From Planctomyces sp. (GTDB taxonomy: Bacteria > Planctomycetota > Planctomycetia > Planctomycetales > Planctomycetaceae), in contig SXKJ01000047.1 of NCBI GenBank assembly GCA_005778115.1, forward strand, positions 1-58,333: DNA of 58,333 nucleotides, read 5' to 3'. This document shows, piece by piece, positions 1 to 9,231 of the stretch. A model generated the notes under the pieces. That model saw nothing but the letters and a program-made list of their open reading frames with translations. It searched no databases and was not told the DNA's origin. Numbering within the stretch: position 1 is the stretch's first letter; every line of letters starts with the position of its first letter. The position numbers and the translations under genes were made by a program.

Positions 1-361
1 CCCCCGGCGGGCTGAACATTCACGGCAAAACCTTCGCAATCTCCCGGACCAACAACGGCGGAACATGCGTGTCGCGCCAAGCTCCCAAAATCTCTTCGTA
101 TTCTGCGTGACACTTCCATCAAGGCAAATTAGCCGGCCGTGGTGAGTTTCGTCGCCGCCGACGGAGGCGGGAACGGCCATGTCTACAATCGCTTGCTGGC
201 CAGCAAACTGCGTGGCCACGCAGATATCTATTCCATTCATTACTCCGCTGCCGAAACCGAACCGGTCCAAGACGGTACTCTCTGGAAATGGACAGTCAAT
301 CGGCCACGACCGATCGGCTCCGTCTTGAGGATTTGTGTCTGTGTTGCTTTGCTTTGCTTTG
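1..361. other. left edge, no supportable gene
   Basis: This stretch lies downstream of the minus-strand transglutaminase gene. Short open frames exist on both strands, but none shows a recognisable domain, a start with a ribosome binding site, or a link to a neighbour. One minus-strand frame near positions 1-110 gives a protein-like 30-residue tail, but it begins directly after a stop codon. A short GCTTT microsatellite lies at about 345-362, next to the stop of the transglutaminase gene. Confidence 0.5.
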
Positions 362-1252
362 CTATGCGGTCCCAGTTTCGCCGACCTCGGCCACATCGAC
401 CGAGACGCCGACGGAGTGCTGCTCGCCTCCCAGGATTACCCCTTTCAGCGGGCTGACATCTTCAAAGTCGCGGCCCCAGCCGAGAACCAGATGCTTGTCG
501 CTCGGCTGCACGTTGTTGGTCGGATCGACTTCCTGCCAACCGCTGTCGGGGCAAAACACCGAGACCCAGGCGTGTGTCGCGTCGGCTCCGATAAGTCGCG
601 GCTTGCCAGGCGCAGGCATCGTGCGGAGATACCCGCTGACATACCTGGCGGCGAGACCTAACGACCGCAGACAGGCGATCTGTAAATGCGAAAAGTCCTG
701 GCAGACACCGCGTCGTTGCTTGAACACTTCGCTGACCGGCGTCGCGATCGTGGTTGCCTTCGGGTCGTACTCAAAGTCCCGATGAATTCGCTCGGTCAGT
801 TCCAGCACTCCCTCCAGCAGCGGCCGGCCCGGAGTGAACGAGGGACGGGCGTAATCAGCAAGCTCGGCGTTGAACGGGACATGCCGTGATGGAAACGCAA
901 ATTGATACGCCTCCAGGCTGACGGCATCGCGGTTGGTTCGCAGCCGGTCGCGGACCGCTTCCCAGCCGAGCGTCTGCGTCGGATCAATCGCGGCCCGCGG
1001 GATTACTTCGACCTCGTGACTGGCGGTGATGCTCAGCGTGCGATGCGGCTCCTGCACCGCAAAGAACGTGAGCAAGTTCCCAAAGTAATCCGCGCGTGAC
1101 GACAGCACGGCCGGTTGCGGCTGAATCAACAACGTCGTCCGCCGACAGTGCTGCTCGGCCGTCTCGCGCGGCGTCAGATGCGCCAGGTTCTGGCACAACG
1201 TCACTGAGGAGGAGTACTCGTAGGTCGTGGTGTGAGTAATTTGGTAGAGCAT
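362..1252 (-). CDS. transglutaminase-like protease-fold protein
   Basis: A predicted cytoplasmic cysteine-type transglutaminase-superfamily enzyme of about 296 residues. The N-terminal 80 residues match the bacterial transglutaminase N-terminal beta region (MLYQITHTTTYEY start). The core has the classic triad: Cys184 in RRGVCQDFSH, His227 in ATHAWVS and Asp243 in EVDPTNN. An upstream in-frame ATG at 1267 adds only five residues; the ATG at 1252 is preferred because family members begin at this point. It is the last gene of a three-gene minus-strand cluster with the ATP-grasp/alpha-E gene and the DUF2126 gene. Such enzymes are thought to act as peptidases or amide ligases on the product of the ATP-grasp partner; the substrate is unknown. 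Family assignment is firm, function is inferred from context. Confidence 0.9.
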   Translation of the reverse strand: MLYQITHTTTYEYSSSVTLCQNLAHLTPRETAEQHCRRTTLLIQPQPAVLSSRADYFGNLLTFFAVQEPHRTLSITASHEVEVIPRAAIDPTQTLGWEAVRDRLRTNRDAVSLEAYQFAFPSRHVPFNAELADYARPSFTPGRPLLEGVLELTERIHRDFEYDPKATTIATPVSEVFKQRRGVCQDFSHLQIACLRSLGLAARYVSGYLRTMPAPGKPRLIGADATHAWVSVFCPDSGWQEVDPTNNVQPSDKHLVLGWGRDFEDVSPLKGVILGGEQHSVGVSVDVAEVGETGTA

Positions 1253-1274
1253 GGTGGTGAGAAACATTGACTTT

Positions 1275-1355
1275 GAGCGGACTGGCGCTAGTCACCGGTG
1301 GAGTGAGAGCGAATTCCGATGTTGGAAAACCGGCGGCTAGCGCCGTGCCGCTCAG
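1275..1355. repeat. palindromic intergenic repeat, CTAGC-core family
   Basis: Imperfect inverted repeat with arms of about 25 bases carrying a GGCGCTAG...CCGGT pattern, lying between the ATP-grasp/alpha-E stop and the transglutaminase start. Related copies are at 20307-20371, 25461-25541 and (more diverged) 30856-30918. It has no coding potential of its own. Confidence 0.8.
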
Positions 1356-1359
1356 TTGG

Positions 1360-3984
1360 TTATTCCAGATTCGTTCCTAAATGTCGTGATGTTTGCAAAT
1401 GGCTCAAATACGTCTGCGTCAGCGCGTCCGACAGTGCCGGCAGATTGGCATTCAGGCGGCTGAGCAGCGACTGCAGTAGCGGCCGATCTCCGGACTCGTC
1501 CGGCTGTGCGAGTTGTTCGGCATCGGCGAGTCGAAGTTCCGTCAGCGAGGAAAGCATCAAGCGTTGTTCGGGGGTGCGTCGGGGTTGGACGCTCGTGTCG
1601 CGCGGCAGGAACTCGACGTCGTCAGCCAGCGCGGCGAACTGGAAGACGAGCGATCGAGGATTCGTTTCGTCCGCCAACAACAAGTCCAAGACGGCAGCGG
1701 TCTGGACGCTTCCTTGATAGCGGCGGCGATAGGTCATCGAACTGTCGGCAACTTGCAACACCGCCTCCAGTAGCGGGCCTTCCGGTGTGGTCAATGTCGT
1801 CAGCGTGCTGCGGAGCAACGTGATGGTGTGAAACGCCCGTTCGAGCTTGCGGCCCATGTCGAGGAATCGCCAACCGGCGCTGCGTGTCATGCTCTCAACC
1901 GCCAGCCCGCCGAATGCGGCCAGCGTGATAACAACGCGATCAAGCAGATCGAGTTCATCGCTGAGCGTGCGATGAATCGAACCGTCTCCGTCACCAGCAC
2001 GACGCGTCAGCGAGTGGCTTTCCGTGGCAGCCCCTCGCTCGCGTGTCGGGCTGGCGTGAGCAAAACGCTGATCGCCGCGCAGCGACGATAGGTCTCCCAG
2101 GACACGCCACATATCGTTCGAGATGCGATCGCGCACCGTCGCGGCAAGCTGCCAGAGCATGTTGACTGTTGAGGACAAACTCCCAACTCGCTGGGTATCG
2201 TGAATCACCGCAGACAATTCGTCTCCCGGAGCAGGCAGATGCAACTCCGCTCCGTCGCCGATGAAGCCGGGGAAGCAGTCGCTCATCAGCGTGACCGTCC
2301 GCAGCAACGTCGGCAATTCGGGAGATTCCGCGAGACCCGAAGTTTCCGTCAGCCGGACGAGCACGCCGCGCAGCAAGCGAGTCAGTCCTTCGGCTCGTTC
2401 GACATACCGACCGAGCCAATACAGGTTGTCGGCCACTCGGCTGGGGAGATCGCTCCCTCCGCGCGTGATCTCCAACGGCACGCCGCCAGGGCCGAGCAAC
2501 GTCAACTGTTGCACCGGACCTTCGGACAACACCCAGGTGTCCTTGCTGCCGCCCCCGCGCTGCATCGAGACGACCATCGTGTCGGCCGATGCGCTCACGC
2601 GGGTCAGTCCACCGGGCATCGCGACGAACGAGTCCTCGTGAGCGGCGAGATAAGTTCGCAGAACGAGATGCCTCGGTTGCAGTTGATCGCCAGCGAACAC
2701 CGGTGCTGTTGAAAGTCGCAGCCGATGTTCGCCGACGAAATCTTGCGGTCTCGATTTGATCCTGGCGGCGAGTTCCTCGCGCTGCTCGCGAGTCAGTTCG
2801 TCGCCGAAGATCGGCTCCATGCGGATGCTCGCCAAAGCCGGCTTGATGACCATGTCTCGCAGATGCGAGAGAACATGATCACGAGCACGCGGTTCACCAC
2901 ACCACCACGTCGGCACGGACGACAGCTTTAAGTCCTCACGCAACAGAAATCGGCACAGCCCCGGCAAGAACGCCAACAGTGCGGGCGTTTCGAGAAGCCC
3001 TGTCCCCAGCGCATTTGCGACGGCGACGTTCCCCGCATGCACCGCTTGCACGAGTCCGGGCACGCCCAGAAACGAATCGGGCCGCAGTTCGAGCGGGTCA
3101 CAAAAATCATCATCGAGCCGCCGCAGAATCACATCGACCGGCTGCAATGCTCCGAGCACTTTCAAGTACACGCGATTGTCTCGCACCGTCAGGTCGCCAC
3201 CTTCGACCAGCGTGTAGCCGAGATACCGCGCGAGATAAGCGTGCTCGAAGTAGGTCTCGTTGTACGGGCCGGGGGTGAGCAACACGATCCGTGGGTTGTC
3301 TCGATTGTGCGGCGCGATCGCTCGAAGAGTGTCCTGCAACGTGCGAAAGAAAAACGCCAACCGCTGCACACGACAGTCGCGAAACGCATCGGGCAACACA
3401 CGCGACAGAACGAGCCGATTCTCTAGTGCGTAACCGGCCCCCGACGGAGCCTGCGTTCGATCCCCCAACACACAGAACCCACCGTCCGCCGAACGGCCGA
3501 TGTTCGCCCCATACAAATGCAGTTGCCGATTCTTCGGCCAGCGAATCCCGTGACACGACCGCAAGAACGCCGGGTTCGGGTAGACGACCTCCGGAGGCAA
3601 ATAGCCCAACGACACACAACGCTGAGGCCCATAAAGGTCCTGCCCCAACGCTTCCAGCAATCGGCCGCGCTGGATGAGCCCCTCTTCCAACGACTTCGCA
3701 TCCTCCGACGAAATCAGTAACGGGATCGGATCAAGCTGCCACGGCCGCTCCATGCCGCGTGGGTCGCCATAGACGTTGTAGGTGACGCCGTTCTCGCGGA
3801 TCAGATGCTGAGCCTCTTCCCAACGCCGCGTCAGCTCCGGCAAGCCGAGCAGTTCGAGCGAGTCGAGGAAGCCTTGCCAGTGCGCATGCACCTCGCCGTT
3901 GGCTCCGAAGACTTCATCGGACGCGCCGAACGCCGGGACATATCCCAGCCAATTCGTTGCCGGAGTCCCGCGCGTACTCTGCAT
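1360..3984 (-). CDS. circularly permuted ATP-grasp / alpha-E domain fusion
   Basis: A fusion of two proteins that are often separate: a circularly permuted ATP-grasp (COG2308-like, roughly residues 50-460; YNVYGDPRGMERPW near the start) and an alpha-E helical domain (COG2307-like, roughly 500-870; NLYWLGRYVERAE and GWRFLDMGRKLERA). The open frame extends to 4110, but those 42 extra codons run through a palindromic repeat, so I chose the ATG at 3984 (MQSTRGTPATNWLGY). ATP-grasp enzymes join a carboxylate to an amine through an acyl phosphate; with alpha-E and transglutaminase partners this family is predicted to make and process a peptide or peptide tag (established prediction for the family; product unknown). 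A palindromic element at 1991-2059 is read through in frame inside the alpha-E part, giving a loop of about 25 residues. Confidence 0.88.
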   Translation of the reverse strand: MQSTRGTPATNWLGYVPAFGASDEVFGANGEVHAHWQGFLDSLELLGLPELTRRWEEAQHLIRENGVTYNVYGDPRGMERPWQLDPIPLLISSEDAKSLEEGLIQRGRLLEALGQDLYGPQRCVSLGYLPPEVVYPNPAFLRSCHGIRWPKNRQLHLYGANIGRSADGGFCVLGDRTQAPSGAGYALENRLVLSRVLPDAFRDCRVQRLAFFFRTLQDTLRAIAPHNRDNPRIVLLTPGPYNETYFEHAYLARYLGYTLVEGGDLTVRDNRVYLKVLGALQPVDVILRRLDDDFCDPLELRPDSFLGVPGLVQAVHAGNVAVANALGTGLLETPALLAFLPGLCRFLLREDLKLSSVPTWWCGEPRARDHVLSHLRDMVIKPALASIRMEPIFGDELTREQREELAARIKSRPQDFVGEHRLRLSTAPVFAGDQLQPRHLVLRTYLAAHEDSFVAMPGGLTRVSASADTMVVSMQRGGGSKDTWVLSEGPVQQLTLLGPGGVPLEITRGGSDLPSRVADNLYWLGRYVERAEGLTRLLRGVLVRLTETSGLAESPELPTLLRTVTLMSDCFPGFIGDGAELHLPAPGDELSAVIHDTQRVGSLSSTVNMLWQLAATVRDRISNDMWRVLGDLSSLRGDQRFAHASPTRERGAATESHSLTRRAGDGDGSIHRTLSDELDLLDRVVITLAAFGGLAVESMTRSAGWRFLDMGRKLERAFHTITLLRSTLTTLTTPEGPLLEAVLQVADSSMTYRRRYQGSVQTAAVLDLLLADETNPRSLVFQFAALADDVEFLPRDTSVQPRRTPEQRLMLSSLTELRLADAEQLAQPDESGDRPLLQSLLSRLNANLPALSDALTQTYLSHLQTSRHLGTNLE
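1991..2059. repeat. palindromic element inside the ATP-grasp/alpha-E gene
   Basis: Inverted repeat, arms 1991-2017 and 2031-2059, related to the AGCACGACGCG family found in intergenic copies near 14.6, 32.9 and 42.3 kb. It is translated in frame without a stop, just before the conserved DELDLLDRVV helix, and adds an Arg/Ser-rich loop to the alpha-E domain. Confidence 0.7.
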
Positions 3985-4055
3985 CGCTGTCTGATCCCAA
4001 TTGGCCGTTGTCACCAAGAAAGCTCTCCGGCTCGACTGGCTTTTGTTCGTGGCAG

Positions 4056-4121
4056 GCCGATGGCCGCGATCCTTTTCCTTGTTTGAAAACGGACAACGGC
4101 TTTCGGCCAACGGCCATCGGC
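4056..4121. repeat. short inverted repeat between clustered genes
   Basis: Perfect 11-base arms (GCCGATGGCCG at 4056-4066 and its complement at 4111-4121) in the spacer between the DUF2126 gene and the ATP-grasp/alpha-E gene. Its presence inside the extended open frame argues that the real start of the downstream gene is at 3984. Confidence 0.6.
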
Positions 4122-4153
4122 GGAAAAACCAGCGACTTCAACTTTCGATGAAC

Positions 4154-7100
4154 TCACTTGCCGACGGACGAAGCCAGTCTAAAAGATTTCGACGGAGGCT
4201 GCCCAGCCGATGTCGCGGCGAAGACCGAGTCGGCCAACGATGTAGCGGCAACTTGCGGAATGGGCGGTTTGCGCAGGTCGAGCGTCAGCGGAAACTCCGG
4301 TTGAATCTCCAGTGGCGCGGCTTTCCAGGCGTTCGGCGTGTGCCCAAACGGAAAGAACCGCGAGTGCCGTCGCGTCTCGGCTTCAGCGGCGTTGATGGGG
4401 AATGTCTCGTAGGATCGGCCGCCAGGATGCGACACATGATACTGGCAGCCGCCAATCGAACGGCCATTCCACGAGTCATACACATCGAAGATCAACGGCG
4501 TGTGAACTGGAATCGTCGGATGCAGACAGGACGGCGGCTGCCAGGCTCGATAACGGATTCCGGCGACATATTCGCCGATCGTTCCTGTCGAACGGAGCGG
4601 CACCCGCTGGCCGTTGCAGGTGACGATGTGCCGAGCGTCCGTCAGACCGCGGACTTTGACCTCGATCCGCTCCAGCGACGAATCGACATACCGCGCTGTT
4701 CCGCCGGGACCGGATTCCTCGCCGAGCACATGCCACGGCTCAATCGCCTGCCGCAGGACCAACTCGACCCCGTGATGAACGACGCTGCCGAGCAACGGAC
4801 ATCGAAACTCAATGTGCGCATTGAACCACGCACGATCAAAGGGGTACCCGGCATCGTCCAACTCGTGCAGCAAGTCGCCGAGGTCTTGCTCAATGAAGTG
4901 CGGCAGGAGGAACCGATCGTGCAACTCGGTCCCCCAGCGAGCCAGCTTGTGCTTGTACGGCGTCTCCCAGAACCGAGCGATCAACGCTCGCAACAACAAT
5001 TGTTGAACGAGACTCATCCGCGTGTGCGGCGGCATCTCGAATGCTCGGAGTTCGACTAGCCCGCGCCGGCCATCGTCGCTGTCGGGTGTGTAAAGCTTGT
5101 CGATACAGAACTCGGCCCGATGCGTGTTGCCGGTCACGTCGGTCAACAGATGTCGGAAGACTCGATCGACCAGCCACGGCGGAGCTCCACCATCATCAGG
5201 AATCTGCCGGAACGCGATCTCCATTTCATACAGGCTGTCGTTGCGAGCCTCGTCAATCCGCGGAGCCTGACTCGTCGGCCCGACGAACAGCGACGAAAAC
5301 AAATACGACAACGACGGATGATTGTGCCAGCACGCAATCAAACTACGGAGCAGATCCGGTCGCCGCAGGACCGGACTGTCCGCCGGCGTCGGCCCGCCGA
5401 TGACGATGTGATTGCCGCCACCCGTGCCGCAGTGCCGACCATCGAGCATGAACTTCTCGGTGCTCAGTCGTGTCAGCCGAGCCTCCTCGTAAACTGTATT
5501 CGTCAGGTCCACGAGTTCTTGCCAGTTGTGTGACGGCTGCGTGTTGACCTCGATCACACCGGGATCGGGAGTGATCTGGAAATGCTTGACCTGATGATCC
5601 GACGGCGGCTTGTACCCTTCGAGCAACACTGGCATCTTGAGTTCCGCCGCCGTCGCTTCGATGGCCGCGACCAGTTCGAGGTAATCTTCCAACGTCTCAG
5701 CGGGCGGCATGAAAACGTGCAGCCGTCCCTCGCGCGGCTCAACGCACAATGCGGTACGCACGAGTGGTGACGGCACTGAATTCTCGTAGCCACGGTCGCC
5801 AGACCGTGGGTGGGCATCTCGAACCCCCACGTTCTGGCGTACGTGGCTACGTTCGGACGACAACGGTTCGCGAAGCGCGAACGTGCTTTGCTCGACAATC
5901 TGACGCCGATCTTCCGGAGCCTCCCACGGTAGAGAATCGAGCGGCAGCCGAAATCCCATCGGCGAATCGCCGGGGATCAAGAACAGGTGCTCGCGACGCA
6001 AGAACCACTTGCCGCTTTGCCAACCGGTCGCCTCACGCCGCAACGGCAGCGTGTAGCCAACGACGTGTTTTAACCCTTGCTCAAAGATCTTCGACAGCCG
6101 CAAACGCTCCTGCGGATCTTCGAGCTTGTTCTCCAGCGAATCGACGTTGACCGGCAACTGCCGCTCACGCCAGAGGTGATACCAAGCATCTTCGTAGCCT
6201 GGCAGACAGAACTCGGAATCGACGCCGAGCCGTTCGGCCAGCCGCGTGATGAACGCGCGAGCGGACTCGGACGAGAATCCGTAATCGCGGTTCATGTCCG
6301 CGAGCAGCGAATGATCATCCCACAGCGGCTCGCCATCAGCTCGCCAGTAGCAGCCGAACGCCCAGCGAGGGAGTTGCTCGCCGGGATACCATTTCCCTTG
6401 TCCGTAAAACAGCAGTGCACCGGGCGCGAACTTCTTTTGCAACCTCAGCAACAACTCACCCGCTTGCTTGCGTTTGGTGGGGCCGAGCGCGGTCATGTTC
6501 CATTCGGGAGCGTCTCGCTCGTCGATCGACACGAACGTCGGCTCGCCTCCCATTGTCAGTCGTACGTCGAGCGTTTCGAGTTCTTCGTCGATGCGTCGAC
6601 CGAGAGCGTTGATCGTCTCCCATTGTTCTTCGGTGTATGGCTTCGTCACCCGCGTATGTTCGACGACGCGTTTGACTGACATCTCGAACGAAAACTCCTC
6701 GTGAACCTTCTCACCGTTGGCCTTTGACGGGTCCGGTGTAAACGCGAACGAACCGGTGACCGCCGCCGCCGATGTCGGATCGGCCGCACACGCCAGCGGG
6801 ATGTGACCTTCACTGGCCATCAACCCGGAGGTCGGATCGAGCCCGATCCAGCCGGCACCCGGCAAGTAGACCTCGGCCCACGCATGAAGGTCACAGAAGT
6901 CTGCGGTCGGTCCCGAAGGACCATCCAGCGCCGGCACGTCTGAGACCAATTGAATCAGATAGCCAGAGACAAATCTCGTCGCGAGTCCCAGTCGTCGAAG
7001 CACCTGCACCATCAGCCATGCCGAATCGCGACATGACCCGCAGCCGAGCGTCAGCGTCTCTTCGGGAGTCTGCACTCCCGGCTCCATGCGAATGAGATAT

Positions 7101-7570
7101 TTAATTTCGCTCTGCAACCGCTGATTGATCCCAACGAGAAAATCGTTGGTCTGGCAGCCTTCTTTTTGCAGCGACTCAACCAACGCCGTGAGCTTCGGCC
7201 CGGCTGGCAGCGTTGCGAGATACGGCACCAACTCGTGAGCGAGCGATGCGTCGTACACGAACGGAAACTTCTCGGCACTCGGTTCGATGAAGAAATCGAA
7301 CGGATTGATGGCCGTCATCTCGACAACCAGATCGACCTCCACCTTCAGCGACCGCGCCTCCTGCTGGAACACCAGCCTCGCGAGATAATTGCTGTACGGG
7401 TCTTGTTGCCAGTTGAGAAAGTGCTCCCCCGGTTCAATGCGAAGCGAGTAGCTCAGGATCGGCGTGCGGCAATGCGGAGCCGGCCGCAATCGGACGACGT
7501 GCGGCAGCAACGTGACCAACCGGTCGTAGCGGTATTCGGTTTTGTGATTTAGTCCGACACGGATCGACAT
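4154..7570 (-). CDS. transglutaminase / DUF2126 fusion protein
   Basis: An 1138-residue protein with an N-terminal transglutaminase unit (beta region 1-90, core about 150-260; Cys180 in GCGSCRDSAW, His229 in CDLHAWAEV, Asp245 in GLDPTSG) followed by the long DUF2126 region (about 330-1120; COG4196-like, with LTMGGEPTFVSIDERD and NTQPSHNWQELVDLTN). The start MSIRVGLNHKTEYRYD has an AGGTGGGGT ribosome binding site directly upstream. It is the first gene of the minus-strand cluster with the ATP-grasp/alpha-E fusion and the second transglutaminase; the conserved set is predicted to act in peptide ligation and processing. Residues about 574-595 are encoded by a palindromic element at 5785-5851, so this copy has an insertion relative to what the family needs. 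Biochemical role unknown. Confidence 0.9.
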   Translation of the reverse strand: MSIRVGLNHKTEYRYDRLVTLLPHVVRLRPAPHCRTPILSYSLRIEPGEHFLNWQQDPYSNYLARLVFQQEARSLKVEVDLVVEMTAINPFDFFIEPSAEKFPFVYDASLAHELVPYLATLPAGPKLTALVESLQKEGCQTNDFLVGINQRLQSEIKYLIRMEPGVQTPEETLTLGCGSCRDSAWLMVQVLRRLGLATRFVSGYLIQLVSDVPALDGPSGPTADFCDLHAWAEVYLPGAGWIGLDPTSGLMASEGHIPLACAADPTSAAAVTGSFAFTPDPSKANGEKVHEEFSFEMSVKRVVEHTRVTKPYTEEQWETINALGRRIDEELETLDVRLTMGGEPTFVSIDERDAPEWNMTALGPTKRKQAGELLLRLQKKFAPGALLFYGQGKWYPGEQLPRWAFGCYWRADGEPLWDDHSLLADMNRDYGFSSESARAFITRLAERLGVDSEFCLPGYEDAWYHLWRERQLPVNVDSLENKLEDPQERLRLSKIFEQGLKHVVGYTLPLRREATGWQSGKWFLRREHLFLIPGDSPMGFRLPLDSLPWEAPEDRRQIVEQSTFALREPLSSERSHVRQNVGVRDAHPRSGDRGYENSVPSPLVRTALCVEPREGRLHVFMPPAETLEDYLELVAAIEATAAELKMPVLLEGYKPPSDHQVKHFQITPDPGVIEVNTQPSHNWQELVDLTNTVYEEARLTRLSTEKFMLDGRHCGTGGGNHIVIGGPTPADSPVLRRPDLLRSLIACWHNHPSLSYLFSSLFVGPTSQAPRIDEARNDSLYEMEIAFRQIPDDGGAPPWLVDRVFRHLLTDVTGNTHRAEFCIDKLYTPDSDDGRRGLVELRAFEMPPHTRMSLVQQLLLRALIARFWETPYKHKLARWGTELHDRFLLPHFIEQDLGDLLHELDDAGYPFDRAWFNAHIEFRCPLLGSVVHHGVELVLRQAIEPWHVLGEESGPGGTARYVDSSLERIEVKVRGLTDARHIVTCNGQRVPLRSTGTIGEYVAGIRYRAWQPPSCLHPTIPVHTPLIFDVYDSWNGRSIGGCQYHVSHPGGRSYETFPINAAEAETRRHSRFFPFGHTPNAWKAAPLEIQPEFPLTLDLRKPPIPQVAATSLADSVFAATSAGQPPSKSFRLASSVGK
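5785..5851. repeat. palindromic element inside the DUF2126 gene
   Basis: A 67-base inverted repeat with arms of 28 bases that begin with CGTAGCCACG and end with its complement; the loop is about 11 bases. It is translated in frame within the DUF2126 gene, between conserved segments, and encodes a hydrophilic stretch. No other copy of this family was seen in the window. Confidence 0.8.
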
Positions 7571-7899
7571 ACCCCACCTGCTCGTCTAATTCGAGGACCA
7601 ACAATTTTTCAGACACGGAGAGCGCAGAAAACTTCGACCTGGGAAAGGAGCGAATCTTATTCCAGGCCGCACGCGGCCACGAAAACCAGCCCCGATTCTC
7701 GCTCTGGTCGCTGGACACGACTGCCATATGCCCGCCAACCCAGCAACTTTTGCGCGATACAGGCTGGGTAATCCTCTGCGCGACCGCCAACCGCCGGGCC
7801 GGTTTGACGAGCGTCGGCATCAAGAATTGTGACAAGAAGCGCAGGACTCCGGATGACAGGGTGAATTGCAATTTAATGACATTGACGCCGGTGTGTCGC
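7571..7899. other. intergenic region, no supportable gene
   Basis: 329 bases between the end of the phosphofructokinase gene and the start of the DUF2126 gene, both on the minus strand. A minus-strand open frame (about 7434-7871) crosses into the DUF2126 start in another frame and shows no domain, so it is not called. The region must contain the promoter of the minus-strand cluster. No terminator hairpin with a U-tract was seen. Confidence 0.5.
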
Positions 7900-9231
7900 T
7901 CAACAGTATTGGAGTGATTGCCCAGTCGCCTCCAACACGCTCATCCACAGGTCGCCGTTGGGGTCGACGCAGTATCGCTCGCGGATGGCCAGTCGCATCG
8001 GGACATGCACGAAGCGGCTGTTCCAGCGGCCGACGACCATTTCGGTTCGGCCGCTCATGGCGGCATGGACGGCGGAGTGAGCCAAACGATTGCTGTAGAC
8101 GCTGTCGTAGGCGTTGGCCGGAACGCTGCGGATATCGTAACTGGGGTCGAAGTATTTCAGATTCAGCTCGGTCCCTTCGGCCTGACAATACTCGTGTATG
8201 CGTTGCTTGAGGAAGCTGCCGACGTCATGCAGCTTTTTGTTTCCCGACGCATCACGGCCTGATGCCCCTTCCATTAGATCTTGCCCCGCTCCTTCCGCCA
8301 CGACGACAACGGCGTGCTGACGCTCGACAATTCGCTTGCGCAGGCTGCTGAGAAAACCTTGCGGGCCATCCAACTGAAACGGAACCTCCGGGATCAATAC
8401 AAAGTTCGCATCGTTACCGGCCAGCGATGCGTAGCACGCGATGAAGCCAGAATGCCGTCCCATCAGCTTCACGAGCCCGACTCCATTGGGAGACGCCTTG
8501 GCCTCCGCATGAGCGTTGCGAATCGACCGCGTCGCTTCCGAAAACGCCGTCTGAAAGCCGAAACTCTGTTCGATATACATGATGTCGTTGTCGATCGTCT
8601 TGGGAATGCCAACGACAGCGATCTTCAATCCACGCTCGGCAAGCACTTCGTTGAGCTCGATCGCTGCGCGAATCGTGCCATCGCCACCGATGACGAACAG
8701 CATGTTAATGCTCATTCGCTCCAGGCAATCGGCGATCTCGTTCGAGTCCTCGCTGCCGCGTGAGGTGCCGAGCATCGTGCCCCCCTTCTCGTTGATGGCG
8801 CTGACGTTTTTCGGAGTCAGTTCCAGCACGGGGTGCCCATGCTTCGCCGTGAATCCGCGATAGCCGTGGCAGAAACCGAACACTTTGGAAACGCCATAAC
8901 CGTAGTTGAGCGTCAGTGTCAGCCCGCGGATCACATCGTTGATTCCGGGACACAATCCGCCGCAGGTGACGATGCCGGCACGCGTCTTGGACGGATCGAA
9001 GAAGATCTTCTTGCGTGGCCCGGCCGGCTCGAACGTTGGAGGATCGACCCCTTCCGCCTGACGTACGCGAAGCGCCGACAAAGTGCTATCGAACAGCACA
9101 CCGTCGGTCTCATCGACGTAATGCAAGCTGGGAGCACGTTGCTCCAACATCGCCGCCATTGGCGACGCGATGCGGCATATCCCCAGCGTTTTCACATCCA
9201 GAAATTCTTGTTGGATCATGCCCGGCCCCAT
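7900..9231 (-). CDS. pfkA: 6-phosphofructokinase
   Basis: A 443-residue phosphofructokinase that phosphorylates fructose 6-phosphate at the committed step of glycolysis. Visible motifs: GIVTCGGLCPGINDVIRG (86-103), GGDGT (182-186), catalytic PKTIDND (210-216) and MGRHSG (258-263). GGDGT is the glycine form typical of ATP-using enzymes, while Lys before TIDND is shared with PPi-type and plant/protist long-form enzymes, so this belongs to the long-form branch (TP0108/plant-like) and is probably ATP-dependent; phosphoryl donor is inferred. The extra N-terminal 80 residues fit that branch. Start at 9231; Met5 (9219) is possible. Divergent from the PEP carboxylase gene. Confidence 0.92.
   Translation of the reverse strand: MGPGMIQQEFLDVKTLGICRIASPMAAMLEQRAPSLHYVDETDGVLFDSTLSALRVRQAEGVDPPTFEPAGPRKKIFFDPSKTRAGIVTCGGLCPGINDVIRGLTLTLNYGYGVSKVFGFCHGYRGFTAKHGHPVLELTPKNVSAINEKGGTMLGTSRGSEDSNEIADCLERMSINMLFVIGGDGTIRAAIELNEVLAERGLKIAVVGIPKTIDNDIMYIEQSFGFQTAFSEATRSIRNAHAEAKASPNGVGLVKLMGRHSGFIACYASLAGNDANFVLIPEVPFQLDGPQGFLSSLRKRIVERQHAVVVVAEGAGQDLMEGASGRDASGNKKLHDVGSFLKQRIHEYCQAEGTELNLKYFDPSYDIRSVPANAYDSVYSNRLAHSAVHAAMSGRTEMVVGRWNSRFVHVPMRLAIRERYCVDPNGDLWMSVLEATGQSLQYC

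Noticed and set aside
1..110. minus-strand protein-like tail of about 30 residues at the left edge
   Set aside because: It starts directly after a stop codon, is too short and matches nothing I recognise.
3984..4110. N-terminal extension of the ATP-grasp/alpha-E protein
   Set aside because: The extra codons run through an inverted repeat (4056-4121) and do not match the family; the later ATG is preferred.
7434..7871. minus-strand open frame of 145 codons upstream of the DUF2126 gene
   Set aside because: It overlaps the start of the DUF2126 gene in another frame, has no recognisable domain and no convincing ribosome binding site.
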